A stretch of 64,000 bases of DNA from AP-15 sp963777435 (GTDB lineage: Bacteria; Pseudomonadota; Alphaproteobacteria; ATCC43930; CGMCC-115725), in the NCBI GenBank assembly GCA_963777435.1, contig CAVZQT010000002.1, forward strand, positions 248,001 through 312,000, given 5' to 3'. The notes beneath the pieces were generated by a model. It was not told where the DNA came from. It did no database searches and worked only from the letters and a program-made list of their open reading frames with translations. Positions 28,355-38,613 of this stretch are shown in pieces; within the stretch, counting starts at the first letter, position 1, and each line of letters begins with the position of its first letter. The translations under genes were made by a program, and so were the position numbers.

Positions 28355-30695
28355 ATGAACCAGTATGGTATCGGCCAGCCGGTACGCCGGGTCGAGGACC
28401 GGCGTTTTTTGACCGGGCATGGCAGTTACGTCGATGACCTGGCGCTGCCGCACCAGGCATACGCCTTTATGTTACGCTCCCCGCACGCGCACGCGGTCAC
28501 CCGCAACATAGACACGGCCGCGGCCGTTGCGGCCCCGGGTGTGTTCGCAGTGCTGACCGGCGAGGATTTGGCGCGCGACGAGATCGGCCCGATCCCGTGC
28601 GTTAGCACGTTGACCAATCGCGATGGTTCAACAGCGCCTTTGCCGCCGCGGCCGGCAATGGTCCGCGATCGGGTGCGCCATGTTGGCGACACCGTCGCGA
28701 TGGTCCTAGCGGAAAGCCTCGGTGCCGCACGCGACGCCGCCGAGCTGATCGAGATCGATTACGAGCCCCTGCCAGCCGTCACCGAAACCGCGCACGCGCT
28801 CGATCACGGCCAACCCATCGTCTGGGACGAGGCGCCCGGCAATCTGGCCTTTGACTGGGCGATCGGCGATGCCGCCGCGGTCGACCGCGCCATGGCGACA
28901 GCGCGCCACAGAGTATCGCTGGACATCGTCAACAACCGGGTCGTCGTCAATTCGATGGAGCCGCGCGGCGCGCTCGGGCAATACGACCCGGGCGAGGATT
29001 CCTTCACGCTGTGGAGTTCGACCCAAGGATCGCACTTCCTGCGCAGTCTGCTGGCCGAAGCAGTCTTCAAGATTCCGGAAAACCGCATCCGTGTCGTGAC
29101 CCGCGATGTCGGCGGCGGGTTCGGCATGAAGCTTTTTCTATACCCCGAGCACGTACTGGTGCTTTGGGCCGCCAAAAAGGTCGGCCGGCCAGTCAGATGG
29201 ACCCCCGACCGCTCCGATGCGTTCATGACCGACACCCAGGGCCGCGACAACATCACCCGGCTCGAACTCGCGCTCGATGACGAATATCGTTTTCTTGGTC
29301 TGGCGGTGACGAATACCGCGAATATGGGCGCCTATCTGTCGAATTTTGCGCCCGAGATCCCGACCGCCTCGGGTGCGGTCATGTACAGCGGTGTCTACGC
29401 GATCCCGGCGATTTCGGTCATGGTCAAGGGCGTGTTCACGCACACCGTTCCAGTCGACGCCTATCGCGGCGCCGGCCGGCCGGAGGCGGCTTATGCGATC
29501 GAGCGGCTGGTCGATTTCGCCGCCCACCGACTCGGGCTTGCGCCGCAGGAATTGCGCCGCCGCAATTTCATCCGGCCGGAGGCGATGCCTTACGCGACCC
29601 CGCTCGGCCTCGTCTACGACAGCGGCGATTTTGCCCCCAACATGGATGATGCGCTCGCCGCCGCCGATCTTGCGGGATTTGCCGCACGGCGCGCCAAGGC
29701 TGCGGCGCACGGGTGTTATCGCGGGATCGGTCACGCCGTTTACATCGAGCAGTCGGGCTTTCCGCCCGACGAGTTCGCCGAGTTGCGGTTTGACCCGAGC
29801 GGCAATTTGACGATGCTGATGGGCACCGCAATCCTCGGGTCAGGGGCACCAGACGGCTTACGCGCAACTCGCCGCCGAGCGTCTTGGCCTGCCATTGGAC
29901 AAGATCCGAGTGGTGCAAGGCGATACCGCGTCAATCGCTTTTGGCCGCGGTACTGGCGGCTCTCGCTCGTTGCCGGTTGGCGGCGCCTCGGCCGATGCCG
30001 CCGCGCAAAAGCTGATCGCCAAAGGCCGGCGGATCGCCGCTCATCTGTTGGAAGCGGCCGAGGCCGATGTCGCCTTCGCCGACGGCGTCTTTCGCATCGC
30101 CGGGACCGATCGCGAGATCGGGATCGAGGCGGTGGCGCGCGCCGCGTTCAACCCGGCGCAACTCCCCGATGATGTCGAGCCAGGATTTGCCGAGAGCGGG
30201 CATTTCACCCCGCCATCGCCAACCTTCCCCAACGGCTGCCATGTCTGCGAGGTCGAGATTGATCCCGAAACGGGTCACGTGGATATCATGCGCTATCTCG
30301 TTGTCGACGACTTCGGGAATGTCATCAACCCGCTGTTATTGCGCGGCCAAGTCCAGGGCGGGGTGGCGCAGGGGGTCGGCCAGGCAATGCTCGAACGCAC
30401 CGTCTATGACCGGGAGACCGGTCAGCTGGTGACCGGCTCGCTGACCGATTACGCATTGCCGCGGGCCGAAGACCTGCCGGCGATCGAATTTTCCTACAAC
30501 GTCGTGCCGTGCCGCACCAACCCGCTGGGTCTAAAGGGCGCCGGAGAAGCCGGGGCGATCGGCGCACCACCGGCTTTGGTCAACGCTATTGTCGATGCGC
30601 TAACCCCGCTCGGCATCGAGCACATCGACATGCCCGTAACTCCGGAACGTTTATGGCAGGCGATCCGCACTGCCGAAAGGCGGCAAGCGGCATGA
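28355..30695 (+). pseudogene. Xanthine-dehydrogenase-family molybdopterin-binding subunit, frameshifted
   Basis: About 780 residues in two frames. The first, from ATG 28355 (GGAGG at 28340), has QYGIGQPVRRVEDRRFLTG and the FeMoCo-binding landmarks VTRDVGGGFGMKLFLYPEH and VDAYRGAGRPEAAY, the latter resembling form II CoxL-like enzymes. It breaks after LTMLMGTA. Removing one A at 29830-29831 joins it to SGQGHQTAYAQ and the second frame, which ends with GLKGAGEAGAIGAPPALV carrying the catalytic Glu. No FAD or 2Fe-2S subunit gene is adjacent. The open frame extends upstream of 28355 only as antisense to the carboxyltransferase. The stop overlaps the CysQ-like start (ATGA). Confidence 0.82.
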
Positions 30696-31474
30696 CAGGG
30701 TATAGGGAAAATGACCTGCTCGAAACTGCGCGGCAGGCGGCACTCGCCGCCGGCGAGGCGATCATGCGCGTTTATGTGCAGGATTTCGACGTGCGGCAAA
30801 AACTCGACAAGACCCCGGTGACCGAGGCCGATCTCGCCGCTGAACGAGTCATCGTCGAGAAACTGCAGGCCGCCTTTCCGGATATCCCGATCGTTTCCGA
30901 AGAATGGGTCGATGCCGAGGGGTTGCCGCCTTCGTCGCCGCGGTTTTGGGTGGTCGATCCGCTCGACGGCACCCGCGAATTCGTTGCCAAGAACGGCGAG
31001 TTTTCGGTCTGTATCGGTCTCGTCGATGACGGACGGCCGGTGTTGGGCGTTCTGCATGGACCGGCGGTCGAGTTGACCTACGCCGCCTTTGGACCGGGAA
31101 CGGCAACGCGGCAGAGGGGCGGCGGACCAATCGAACCAATCGAGGCGCGCATCCCCTCACCCGAGGGTTTTGTCGTCGTCCACAGCCGCTCGCATGAGAA
31201 CAGCCGGAGGATCGGCGAATTTCTTGAACATTATCCGGTTATCGAGCGAAAAAAATGCGGCAGCGCGCTTAAATTCGGTCTGATCGCGGCGGGCGAGGCC
31301 GACCTCTACCCGCGCTTTGGCACGACAATGGAATGGGACACCGCCGCCGGACAGGCGATCCTCGAAGCCGCCGGCGGCCGGGTCGAAACCTTCGCCGGCA
31401 CCCCCCTGACCTATGGCAAGCCCGGCCTAAAGAACGACGGCTTTATCGCCTGGGGTCGCCCACGCACCGGTTGA
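30692..31474 (+). CDS. cysQ: CysQ-like 3'(2'),5'-bisphosphate nucleotidase / inositol-phosphatase family
   Basis: A 260-residue Mg-dependent phosphatase of the IMPase superfamily. Metal-binding motifs are VTEADLAAE, IVSEEW (Glu), WVVDPLDGTREFV (the DPLDGT signature) and MEWDTAAGQAILEAAGG. The short form and REF after the signature fit CysQ, which recycles 3'-phosphoadenosine 5'-phosphate, the by-product of sulfotransferases. Two sulfotransferases occur in this window. The ATG at 30692 sits in a 4-base ATGA overlap with the preceding gene. An inositol-monophosphatase role cannot be excluded. Confidence 0.82.
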   Translation: MTGYRENDLLETARQAALAAGEAIMRVYVQDFDVRQKLDKTPVTEADLAAERVIVEKLQAAFPDIPIVSEEWVDAEGLPPSSPRFWVVDPLDGTREFVAKNGEFSVCIGLVDDGRPVLGVLHGPAVELTYAAFGPGTATRQRGGGPIEPIEARIPSPEGFVVVHSRSHENSRRIGEFLEHYPVIERKKCGSALKFGLIAAGEADLYPRFGTTMEWDTAAGQAILEAAGGRVETFAGTPLTYGKPGLKNDGFIAWGRPRTG

Positions 31475-31559
31475 ACGGCCCAAGGCCGCTCCGCGCGCCG
31501 CTGTTTCCTGGCGGCGATGTCATCCCCAGAAGGACGGCCGGGTGCATCAGAGACCCGGA

Positions 31560-32970
31560 TTATTGCGCGGGGGCGCGGCCGCTGACCTCGGCGCCGGCGT
31601 CGGGGGCCATCTTCAGAAAGAACGGCACCGACAGCAGCGAGATCATCGCGACACCGACGAACACCGGGTAGAAATCCTGCGCTGCCAAGGCGGTGCCGCC
31701 CCGCAGGTTCAGCACCGTATGGAGCAGCAGCGCCGCGGTGGCGACACCGGCGGTCTGCGAGAGTTGCTGGGCCATGCTGGAAAGGCTCGTGGCCCGGCTT
31801 AGCATCGCCGGCGGTACATCGGCGTAACCTAGGGTATTAATGCTGGTCATCTGCAATGAGCGGAAAAAGCCGCCGATCAGCAAAGCCAGAAAAATCACGA
31901 AATGCGGCGTGTCCGGGCGGAACAGGCTGTAGCCAAACAAGAACGCGGCGCTGATGACCGCGTCGCCAACCAGCACGCGGCGGAAGCCGAGCGTGCGCAG
32001 AATACGCACCGCCGAAGTCTTCATCAGCATCGCCCCCGCCGCGCTGGCGAAGGTCAACAGCCCTGAGTGCAAGGCGCTGAGCCCGAACCCGACCTGCAGC
32101 ATCAACGGCAACAGAAAGGGCAGAGCGCCAAGCCCCATGCGGAACAGAAATCCGCCGATCGAGGCCGAGGCGTAGGTCGGGATTTTGAATAGCGCGAGAT
32201 CGATGATCGGGTGAGACACCCGACGAGCATGGCGGACATAAAGGGTCAGGCAGACCACGCCGATCGCCAGTAAGGCGATCACGGCTGGTATCGGCAGGGC
32301 GCCGCGTCCGACATTCTCAAACCCAAAGGCGAGCGTCGCAAGGCCGACGCCCGTGAGCAGAAAGCCGCTGCGGTCCAGCGGACGCCGTCCGGTCTCCTTC
32401 AAATCACCGACGAGCAGGTTCACCAATATGATGCCCAATATCCCGATCGGGATATTGATAAAGAAGATCCAACGCCACGAGCGCATAGGTGACGATAAAG
32501 CCGCCGAGCGGCGGCCCCATAACCGGGCCGATCAATGCCGGCACGCTGACAAACGACATCGCCCGCACGAGATCGGCCTTTGGCACGGTGCGCAACAGCA
32601 CGAGGCGCCCGACTGGCACCATCAAGGCGCCGCCCATCCCCTGCAGGATGCGCGCGCCGACCAATTCCGGCAGGGTAGTCGAGACGCCGCAGGCGATCGA
32701 GCCAAGTGTGAACACCACGATTGCGAAACTGAATACCCGGCGCGCTCCAAATCGATCTGCCGTCCAGCCGCTGATCGGGATAAAGACCGCGAGGCTCAAC
32801 AGATAGCAGGTGATCGCGACATTGAGGCGCAACGGGGTTTCGCCGAGCGAATGCGCGATAGTCGGCAGTGCCGTCGCAATCACGGTCGAATTGAGGTTCT
32901 GCATGAACATCGCGCAGGCGACGACGAATGGGACCAAAGATTGGCGCGACACGGTCAGGCGCATCCGCAA
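31560..32970 (-). pseudogene. MFS multidrug efflux transporter (DHA2/EmrB type), frameshifted
   Basis: Two frames together make a transporter of about 470 residues with 12-14 membrane helices. The upstream frame (32970-32404) has ACAMFMQNLNSTVIATALP, SGWTADRFGARRVF (MFS loop motif) and GARILQGMGGALMVPVGR, ending its correct reading at GPPLGGFIVTYA. The downstream frame resumes at SWRWIFFINIPIGILG, the classic EmrB continuation. One extra base near 32481 explains the break. The C-terminal half is otherwise intact to 31560. Likely function if intact: proton-driven export of toxic compounds. Confidence 0.8.
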
Positions 32971-33206
32971 AGCTCGCGATAATGCTTAACAGCAATTGGT
33001 TTATCCTGCTGGCGTAACGCGATGCGATCCGGCGCCCTTGTCAGCGAAAAGCGGAACGGGGAGGGACCGTGCCTTGGCTGTTCCTCGGGTAAGCGCGTTA
33101 ATGGAGCGGTTCGCGACACATCATGATCGATCTCTATCATAAACCTTATATACTAGACAGATACCCTCAGCAGAAGCGCTCAGGCCGAGAACCTCGATTG
33201 CGCCCA

Positions 33207-33455
33207 ATGCTCGGCAGATGCACTGCGGTTTGCCTGGCCGGCTTGTTGATGGCTGGCTGCGATCCGGTGCAGATCATCGAGGGGTCGGACACCCATGTTT
33301 CGATCCGCTATGACGGCGTTATGAACGGCCTCGATCAGGCAACCGAACTCGCCAATAAATCCTGCGCCCAGCACGGCAAGACAGCAAGGTTGCGCAAAAC
33401 CTATCAGGAAGGCCTAGGCGTCGGGGAGCGCTTCGCATTTTTCGACTGCGTTTAA
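33207..33455 (+). CDS. Small putative lipoprotein
   Basis: From ATG 33207 this is an 82-residue protein beginning with a lipoprotein signal: MLGRCTAVCLAGLLMAGC, with the lipobox LMAGC placing the lipidated Cys at residue 18. The mature part contains DTHVSIRYDGVMNGLDQATE and two further Cys, which could form a disulfide. The frame is open upstream to 33123, but the hydrophobic signal argues for the internal start. Family not recognised; similar small envelope lipoproteins are common in alphaproteobacteria. It is divergent from the frameshifted efflux gene. Confidence 0.68.
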   Translation: MLGRCTAVCLAGLLMAGCDPVQIIEGSDTHVSIRYDGVMNGLDQATELANKSCAQHGKTARLRKTYQEGLGVGERFAFFDCV

Positions 33456-33624
33456 GCGGGGCCAGCCGAAGCGGTTGACGACGCCGAATAGAAGGCTGAC
33501 TGTTTCATAAAGAGCCAGGGTGATTGGCGCCTTCGCCCGTATGGTCATCAAGACTTAGCAGCGATACACTTACGACCAGTCCGCGCCCCGCGGTGACGAA
33601 GCAACGACCCAGGAGGGAATCCGA

Positions 33625-34884
33625 ATGCCTAACGACCCAACGCCCGAAACCAACGGCCAGACCCCCAACCTGCAGAAGGGGGCTCTGAACGGGGTCCGGG
33701 TGGTCGACCTGACCCAATTTGAGGCCGGCACGTCGTGCACTCTGACCTTGGCGTGGCTCGGCGCCGAGGTGATCAAAGTCGAGGAGCCGACCAGGGGCGA
33801 GCAGGGCCGCGGCGCGTCGACCGATAAAAAAGGCGTTGATTCCCAATACTTCATGCTGCTCAACGCCAACAAGAAGAGCGTCACCGCCAATTTGAAGACC
33901 GAGCAGGGCCGCGCCGTCCTGCGCGGTTTGATCGAAAAGGCCGATGTCTTTGCCGAGAATTTTGCTCCCGGCGTTATCGAACGGCTGGGCTTTGGCTATG
34001 ACGTGGTCCGTGAAATCAACCCCCGCATCATCTACGTCTCGGTCAAGGGCTTTGGCGAGGACAGTCCCTACAAGAACTACCTCGCCTTTGACATGATTGC
34101 GCAGGCGACCGGGGGTGCCATGTCGATCACCGGCGAGGCCGACGGCCGGCCGATCAAACCGGGTCCGACGATTGGCGACACCGGCACCGGGCTGCACGCC
34201 GCGATCGGCGTCTTGGCGGCGCTCTATCAGCGCCAGTTCACCGGCGAGGGCCAGAAGATCCAGTGCGCGATGCAGGAATGCGTGATCAATTACGGCCGCA
34301 TCTCCTATGCCGCCCAATATCTGTGGGGCCATGCGGCGCCCCGCTTGGGCAACCAGAGCATCATGGGCACGAATTCTCCGAGCGAGGCCTATCCGTGCAA
34401 GGGCGGCGGCCCGAACGATTATTGCTATATCTATACTTCACGCGCCAACCAACAGCATTGGGAACGGATCCTAAAGATGATGGGGCGCGAGGATCTGATC
34501 GGCGACCAGCGTTTCGACAGCCCCGAGGAGCGGTTCAAGAACCGCCATGTGGTCGACGAAATGCTCTCGGAATGGACCAAGCAGTACGACAAGCTCGAGG
34601 TCATGAAGCGGCTCGGCGAGCAGGGCATTCCTGCAGGCGCGGTTATGGACACGATGGAACTGTTCAACGATCCAGACCTCAATCGCCGGGAGATCTTTGT
34701 TACGGTCAAGCATCCGGTGCGCGGCGATTTCAAGATGCCGGGCTGGCCGGTCAAGATGAGCGGCTCGAAAGTGCCGATCACAGCCTCCCCGCTGCTTGGC
34801 GCCGACACCGATGCGGTCTACGGCGAACTCCTCGGGCTCAGCAAGGAAGAGCTTGCGAAGCTGCGCGAGGAGAAAGCAATCTGA
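33625..34884 (+). CDS. Class III CoA-transferase (CaiB/BaiF, formyl-CoA:oxalate type)
   Basis: A 419-residue enzyme of normal family length. LNGVRVVDLTQFEAGTSCT begins the Rossmann-like domain. WLGAEVIKVEEP, FMLLNANKKSVTANLK and NPRIIYVSVKGFGEDSP are family landmarks. Asp156 in YLAFDMIAQATGGAMS occupies the position of the catalytic aspartate that forms acyl-anhydride intermediates. HPVRGDFKMPGWPVKMS in the C-terminus resembles formyl-CoA transferases (Frc). No oxalyl-CoA decarboxylase is adjacent, so oxalate need not be the substrate; it may activate the acid degraded by the downstream genes. ATG 33625 follows AGGAGGGA. Confidence 0.88.
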   Translation: MPNDPTPETNGQTPNLQKGALNGVRVVDLTQFEAGTSCTLTLAWLGAEVIKVEEPTRGEQGRGASTDKKGVDSQYFMLLNANKKSVTANLKTEQGRAVLRGLIEKADVFAENFAPGVIERLGFGYDVVREINPRIIYVSVKGFGEDSPYKNYLAFDMIAQATGGAMSITGEADGRPIKPGPTIGDTGTGLHAAIGVLAALYQRQFTGEGQKIQCAMQECVINYGRISYAAQYLWGHAAPRLGNQSIMGTNSPSEAYPCKGGGPNDYCYIYTSRANQQHWERILKMMGREDLIGDQRFDSPEERFKNRHVVDEMLSEWTKQYDKLEVMKRLGEQGIPAGAVMDTMELFNDPDLNRREIFVTVKHPVRGDFKMPGWPVKMSGSKVPITASPLLGADTDAVYGELLGLSKEELAKLREEKAI

Positions 34885-35004
34885 CGAGGGTGCTTCCTCG
34901 CAGGTTTTCTTGGCCGGGATAGGATAATTCCCGGCAATCTGGAGCCGGACGAGTGATCGCCTGTCCGGCTTCCGATTTCCAACCCAAGATTGGGGGACGG
35001 TCAG

Positions 35005-36012
35005 ATGAGCGCAGTCCCGGGAGCAGCGGGCAACTCGCCTGTGATTGGCGCCGCAGCACCGATGGTCAGCGGCCGCTGGGAACCGGCCGAGAGCTACCCC
35101 GACCCGGCAATCCGCACCCTGGATCCGCGCTTTGACGCGATCAAACCGCCGTTCAACGCGGCTGTCGAGCGGCTCGCGACAGGCTTTCGCTGGGCGGAGG
35201 GGCCGGTATGGTTCGGCGATGGCCGCTATCTCTTATGGAGCGATATCCCGAATAACCGCATTATGCGCTGGGATGAAGAGACCGGGGTCTGCGCCGTCTT
35301 TCGCAAACCCTCCAATAACGCGAACGGCAATACACGGGACCGCCAAGGACGTCTTGTCACCTGCGAGCATGGCGCCCGGCGGGTGACCCGCACCGAGTAT
35401 GACGGCGCGGTCACGGTCATACTCGATCATTTCGACGGCAAGCGCCTCAATTCTCCCAATGACGTCGTCGTCAAATCCGACGATTCGATCTGGTTCACCG
35501 ACCCGCCCTTTGGCATTTCGGGTTACTACGAAGGCGAGCGCCATACGCCCGATTTGCCGACCAATGTCTATCGCGTGGACGGCAAAACCGGCCAGCCAAG
35601 GGTCGTGGCGAGCGATGTAAACGGTCCCAACGGGCTGTGCTTTTCGCCTGACGAGAGGCGTCTTTACGTCGTCGAGTTGCGGTCGCGACCGCGCCAGATC
35701 CGGGTATTCGACGTCGTCGAGGACGGCACCCAACTCGCCAACGACCGGGTGTTTGTCAGCGCTGGCGACGGCTCGCCCGATGGTTTCCGCTGCGACGTAC
35801 GGGGCAATCTCTGGTGCGGCTGGGGCATGACCCCGGCACCGAACGGGGTCGTCATCTTCGCCCCAGACGCAACCATGATCGGGCAGATCCTGCTGCCGGA
35901 GCGCTGCGCCAATTTGTGTTTTGGCGGCCGCTGGCGCAACCGGCTGTTTATGGCCGCGAGCCAGTCGCTTTACGCGGTCTACGTCAATACCGAAGGGGCG
36001 CCAGGCGGCTGA
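35005..36012 (+). CDS. SMP-30/gluconolactonase-family lactonase
   Basis: A 335-residue six-bladed beta-propeller hydrolase. RWAEGPVWFGDGRYLLWSD carries the first metal ligand (Glu). LNSPNDVVVKSDDSIWFTDP and VNGPNGLCFSPDERRLYVVE supply the Asn ligands, and GSPDGFRCDVRGNLWCG the Asp. It is likely to open a sugar or related lactone in the cytoplasm. There is no signal peptide. ATG 35005 is chosen because GGGGGACGG lies before it; the frame extends to 34990. Same strand and close to the CoA-transferase, so probably part of the same catabolic unit. Confidence 0.85.
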   Translation: MSAVPGAAGNSPVIGAAAPMVSGRWEPAESYPDPAIRTLDPRFDAIKPPFNAAVERLATGFRWAEGPVWFGDGRYLLWSDIPNNRIMRWDEETGVCAVFRKPSNNANGNTRDRQGRLVTCEHGARRVTRTEYDGAVTVILDHFDGKRLNSPNDVVVKSDDSIWFTDPPFGISGYYEGERHTPDLPTNVYRVDGKTGQPRVVASDVNGPNGLCFSPDERRLYVVELRSRPRQIRVFDVVEDGTQLANDRVFVSAGDGSPDGFRCDVRGNLWCGWGMTPAPNGVVIFAPDATMIGQILLPERCANLCFGGRWRNRLFMAASQSLYAVYVNTEGAPGG

Positions 36013-36173
36013 ATAGTTAGGCTTGGCACCGTGGCCTTTTGACGCTCCAATTATCCTAAGACCGGCAGCAAGCCCTACTATACACGCCAGCAAGTTCAAC
36101 GTCGGCGCGTTTTGCTACTAGTGCGATCGGCCGAGTCGGCTTAATCTCTGGCTTTCAACTGCCGGAGGAACAG

Positions 36174-36674
36174 ATGAAGCGTTTTTTCCTGTTGTGCTCG
36201 CTATTGGCGATCGCGGCGTGCTCGCACTCGGAGCCGCCGCCGCCCCAGGCCGCCGCGCCGCCACCACCGCCGCCGCCACCGGAACACAATTTCACGGTCT
36301 TCTTCGACTGGAATAAAGCCAACATCACGCCGGAGGGGCAGCAGATCGTCGAAGCCGCTGCCGCAACCTATAAGTCGGAGCCGCCGGCGACGCCGATCCA
36401 GGTCATCGGCCACACCGATACGTCGGGCTCGGCGGAATACAATCAAAAGCTGTCGGTGCGCCGCGCCCAGGTCGTTGCCGGCGCGCTGTCCCAGGCCGGC
36501 ATCCCGCAAAGCGCGATGACCGTGACCGGCGTCGGTCAGACCGATCTTAAGGTGCCGACACCCGACGGCGTGCGCGAGCCGCAGAACCGCCGCACCGAGA
36601 TCATCGAGGGCGGAGCGCCATCCGCGCCGCCGCCACCGCCACCGTCCGGCCCGCCGCCGGCTCCGGGCTCGTGA
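36174..36674 (+). CDS. OmpA-family peptidoglycan-binding lipoprotein
   Basis: A 166-residue protein with a lipoprotein signal MKRFFLLCSLLAIAAC (lipobox IAAC, lipidated Cys16). A Pro-rich linker follows, then an OmpA/Pal-type domain: FTVFFDWNKANITPEG, IQVIGHTDTSGSAEYN (diaminopimelate-binding Asp region), LSVRRAQVVAGAL and EPQNRRTEII with the conserved Arg. It ends in a second Pro/Gly tail. Likely anchored in the outer membrane and bound to peptidoglycan. A GGAGG site precedes ATG 36174. Confidence 0.9.
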   Translation: MKRFFLLCSLLAIAACSHSEPPPPQAAAPPPPPPPPEHNFTVFFDWNKANITPEGQQIVEAAAATYKSEPPATPIQVIGHTDTSGSAEYNQKLSVRRAQVVAGALSQAGIPQSAMTVTGVGQTDLKVPTPDGVREPQNRRTEIIEGGAPSAPPPPPPSGPPPAPGS

Positions 36675-37003
36675 CGCCAAGCATCCGATAATCACAGCGA
36701 AAGGGCGCGCTTAACGAGCGTCCTTTCCAATTGGTCTCCTTCTGCTTCCGATCTCTCCCTAGTGTGGGTATTGAGATGTCGCCGCTCGGGCTGCCTGTGA
36801 GCCAGCCTGGCAGATTCCATAGGCCTAGCTGGGCTCGGTGCGGCCGGCTGCAAGACAATAGCGTAAACGCCCTCCTAGACCTTTCGGGAGACCGTACTGC
36901 GGGGGTCGACCTGACACGCGTGATCCGGGATTGACCGCGGCTGCCGAACGGTATCCCATTCGCCGGTGAGATAATTCGCCTGAGAAGGGGAGATCAGCCG
37001 GCG
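36675..37003. other. Intergenic region before the thiolase-like gene
   Basis: These 329 bases follow the OmpA-like gene. An imperfect hairpin (AAGGGCGC with GCGTCCTT around 36703-36726) lies about 30 bases after its stop but has only a short T-run, so it is at best a weak terminator. Nothing else was recognised. Confidence 0.35.
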
Positions 37004-38176
37004 ATGAGCATCAAAGGCAAGGCCAACATCGTCGGGGTCTTCGAACACCCGACGCGCAAGGCCGACGACAAGTCGCTGTTCCAATTGCACGCCGAATGCG
37101 CCGCGGGTGCGCTCGCCGATGCCGGGCTCAGCAAAAACGACATCGACGGCTATTTCTGCGCATCCGGCGACACGCCGGGTCTCGGCGCATTGTCGATGAT
37201 CGATTACCTCGGGCTCAAATTGCGGCACTGGGATTCGACCGATACCGGCGGCTCGTCTTACCTGCTGCAGGTTGGTCACGCCGCCGAGGCGATCGCGGCC
37301 GGCAAATGCTCGATCGCGCTGATCACCCTTGCCGGCCGGCCGCGCACCGAAGGGGTGGCGACCGGCACAGCGCCGCGCAGCGCGGCGGTACAGTCGGCCG
37401 AGACCGCGTTCGAGAACCCCTACGCGCCGGCGACCGCAAACATGTACGCGATGTGCGCGATGCGGCACATGTACCAATACGGCACCACCAGCGAACAGCT
37501 CGCCTGGGTCAAGGTCGCGGCCTCGCACCACGCGCAGTACAACCCCCACGCGATGCTGCGCGACGTCGTCACGGTCGAGGACGTCGTCAATTCGCCGATG
37601 ATCGCCGACCCATTGCACCGGCTCGATTGCTGCGTGATCAGCGACGGCGGCGGCGCGATCATCGTCGCCAAGCCCGAAGTCGCGAAAAGCCTGAAGCGGC
37701 CTTTGGTCAAGATCATCGGCGCCGGCGAAGCCCCCAAGCACCAGATGGGCGGCGAAGTCGATTTGACTTATTCGGGGGCGGTGTGGTCGGGGCCGGCGGC
37801 CTTTGCCGAGGCCGGGGTCAAGCCATCGGACATCAAATACGCTTCGATATATGACAGCTTTACGATCACGGTCGTCATGCAGATCGAGGATCTCGGCTTC
37901 TGCGAGAAAGGCCAGGGAGGCCGGTTCGTCTCCGACGGCAATCTAATTTCGGGCACCGGCAAATTGCCGTTCAACACCGATGGCGGCGGGCTGTGCAACA
38001 ATCACCCGTCCAATCGCGGTGGTCTGACCAAGGTGGTCGAGGCGGTAAGGCAATTGCGCGGCGAGGCCCACCTAAAGGTGCAGGTCGCGAATTGCGATCT
38101 CGCCTTGGCGCACGGCACCGGCGGCTCGCTTGGCACGCGGCATGGTGCTGCGACCGTGATCATGGAGCGGGAGTGA
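37004..38176 (+). CDS. Thiolase-like (SCP-x/Ltp-type) protein
   Basis: A 390-residue thiolase-fold protein. GKANIVGVFEHPTRKADD starts the fold. The segment where thiolases carry the nucleophilic Cys (N-x-x-C-x-S-G) reads STDTGGSSYLLQVGHAAEAI, with Ser instead of Cys. The C-terminus has NNHPSNRGGLTKVVEA and LALAHGTGGSLGTRHGAATV. This fits the Ltp-like group, whose members with DUF35 partners act as retro-aldolases rather than thiolases. The downstream DUF35 gene overlaps it by four bases, so the two probably form a complex. The substrate is likely a branched acyl-CoA; this is inferred. Confidence 0.85.
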   Translation: MSIKGKANIVGVFEHPTRKADDKSLFQLHAECAAGALADAGLSKNDIDGYFCASGDTPGLGALSMIDYLGLKLRHWDSTDTGGSSYLLQVGHAAEAIAAGKCSIALITLAGRPRTEGVATGTAPRSAAVQSAETAFENPYAPATANMYAMCAMRHMYQYGTTSEQLAWVKVAASHHAQYNPHAMLRDVVTVEDVVNSPMIADPLHRLDCCVISDGGGAIIVAKPEVAKSLKRPLVKIIGAGEAPKHQMGGEVDLTYSGAVWSGPAAFAEAGVKPSDIKYASIYDSFTITVVMQIEDLGFCEKGQGGRFVSDGNLISGTGKLPFNTDGGGLCNNHPSNRGGLTKVVEAVRQLRGEAHLKVQVANCDLALAHGTGGSLGTRHGAATVIMERE

Positions 38177-38574
38177 GCGCGATGCAGAGCCAGGAACGCA
38201 AAATCCAAGCGCCGATCCCCAACCTCGAAACCAAGGCGTTTTGGGATGCGGCGGCGCAAGGCAAATTCATGGTCGGCAAATGCAATGCCTGCGGCAAGGT
38301 GCATTACTATCCGCGCGCCCTGTGCCCGTTCTGCTTTAGCGACAAGACCCAATTGCAGCAGGCCTCGGGTAACGGCACGATCTACAGTTACAGCGTGATG
38401 CGCCGCACGCCGATCCCTTATGCGATTGCCTATGTCACCCTGGCCGAGGGGCCGACGATCATGACCAACATTGTCGATTACGACCTTGACAGCATCCGCA
38501 TTGGCCAACCCGTCCGCCTCGTCTTCAAAGACAGCGATGGCGGTCCGCCGGTGCCGATGTTCACCCCGGCCTAG
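38173..38574 (+). CDS. DUF35 Zn-ribbon/OB-fold acyl-CoA-binding partner
   Basis: A 133-residue protein. An N-terminal helix (TKAFWDAAAQGKFMVGKC) is followed by a rubredoxin-like zinc ribbon, CNACGKVHYYPRALCPFC, with four Cys. A C-terminal OB-fold (GTIYSYSVMRRTPIPY, YVTLAEGPTIMTNI) follows. It is the standard companion of thiolase-like proteins and binds acyl-CoA. GTG 38173 overlaps the thiolase stop (GTGA), indicating coupling; ATG 38182 is an alternative. Confidence 0.9.
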   Translation: MSAMQSQERKIQAPIPNLETKAFWDAAAQGKFMVGKCNACGKVHYYPRALCPFCFSDKTQLQQASGNGTIYSYSVMRRTPIPYAIAYVTLAEGPTIMTNIVDYDLDSIRIGQPVRLVFKDSDGGPPVPMFTPA

Positions 38575-38613
38575 TAGCATCGAAAGAAATAAACTTACGA
38601 TCCCCGTAACACT

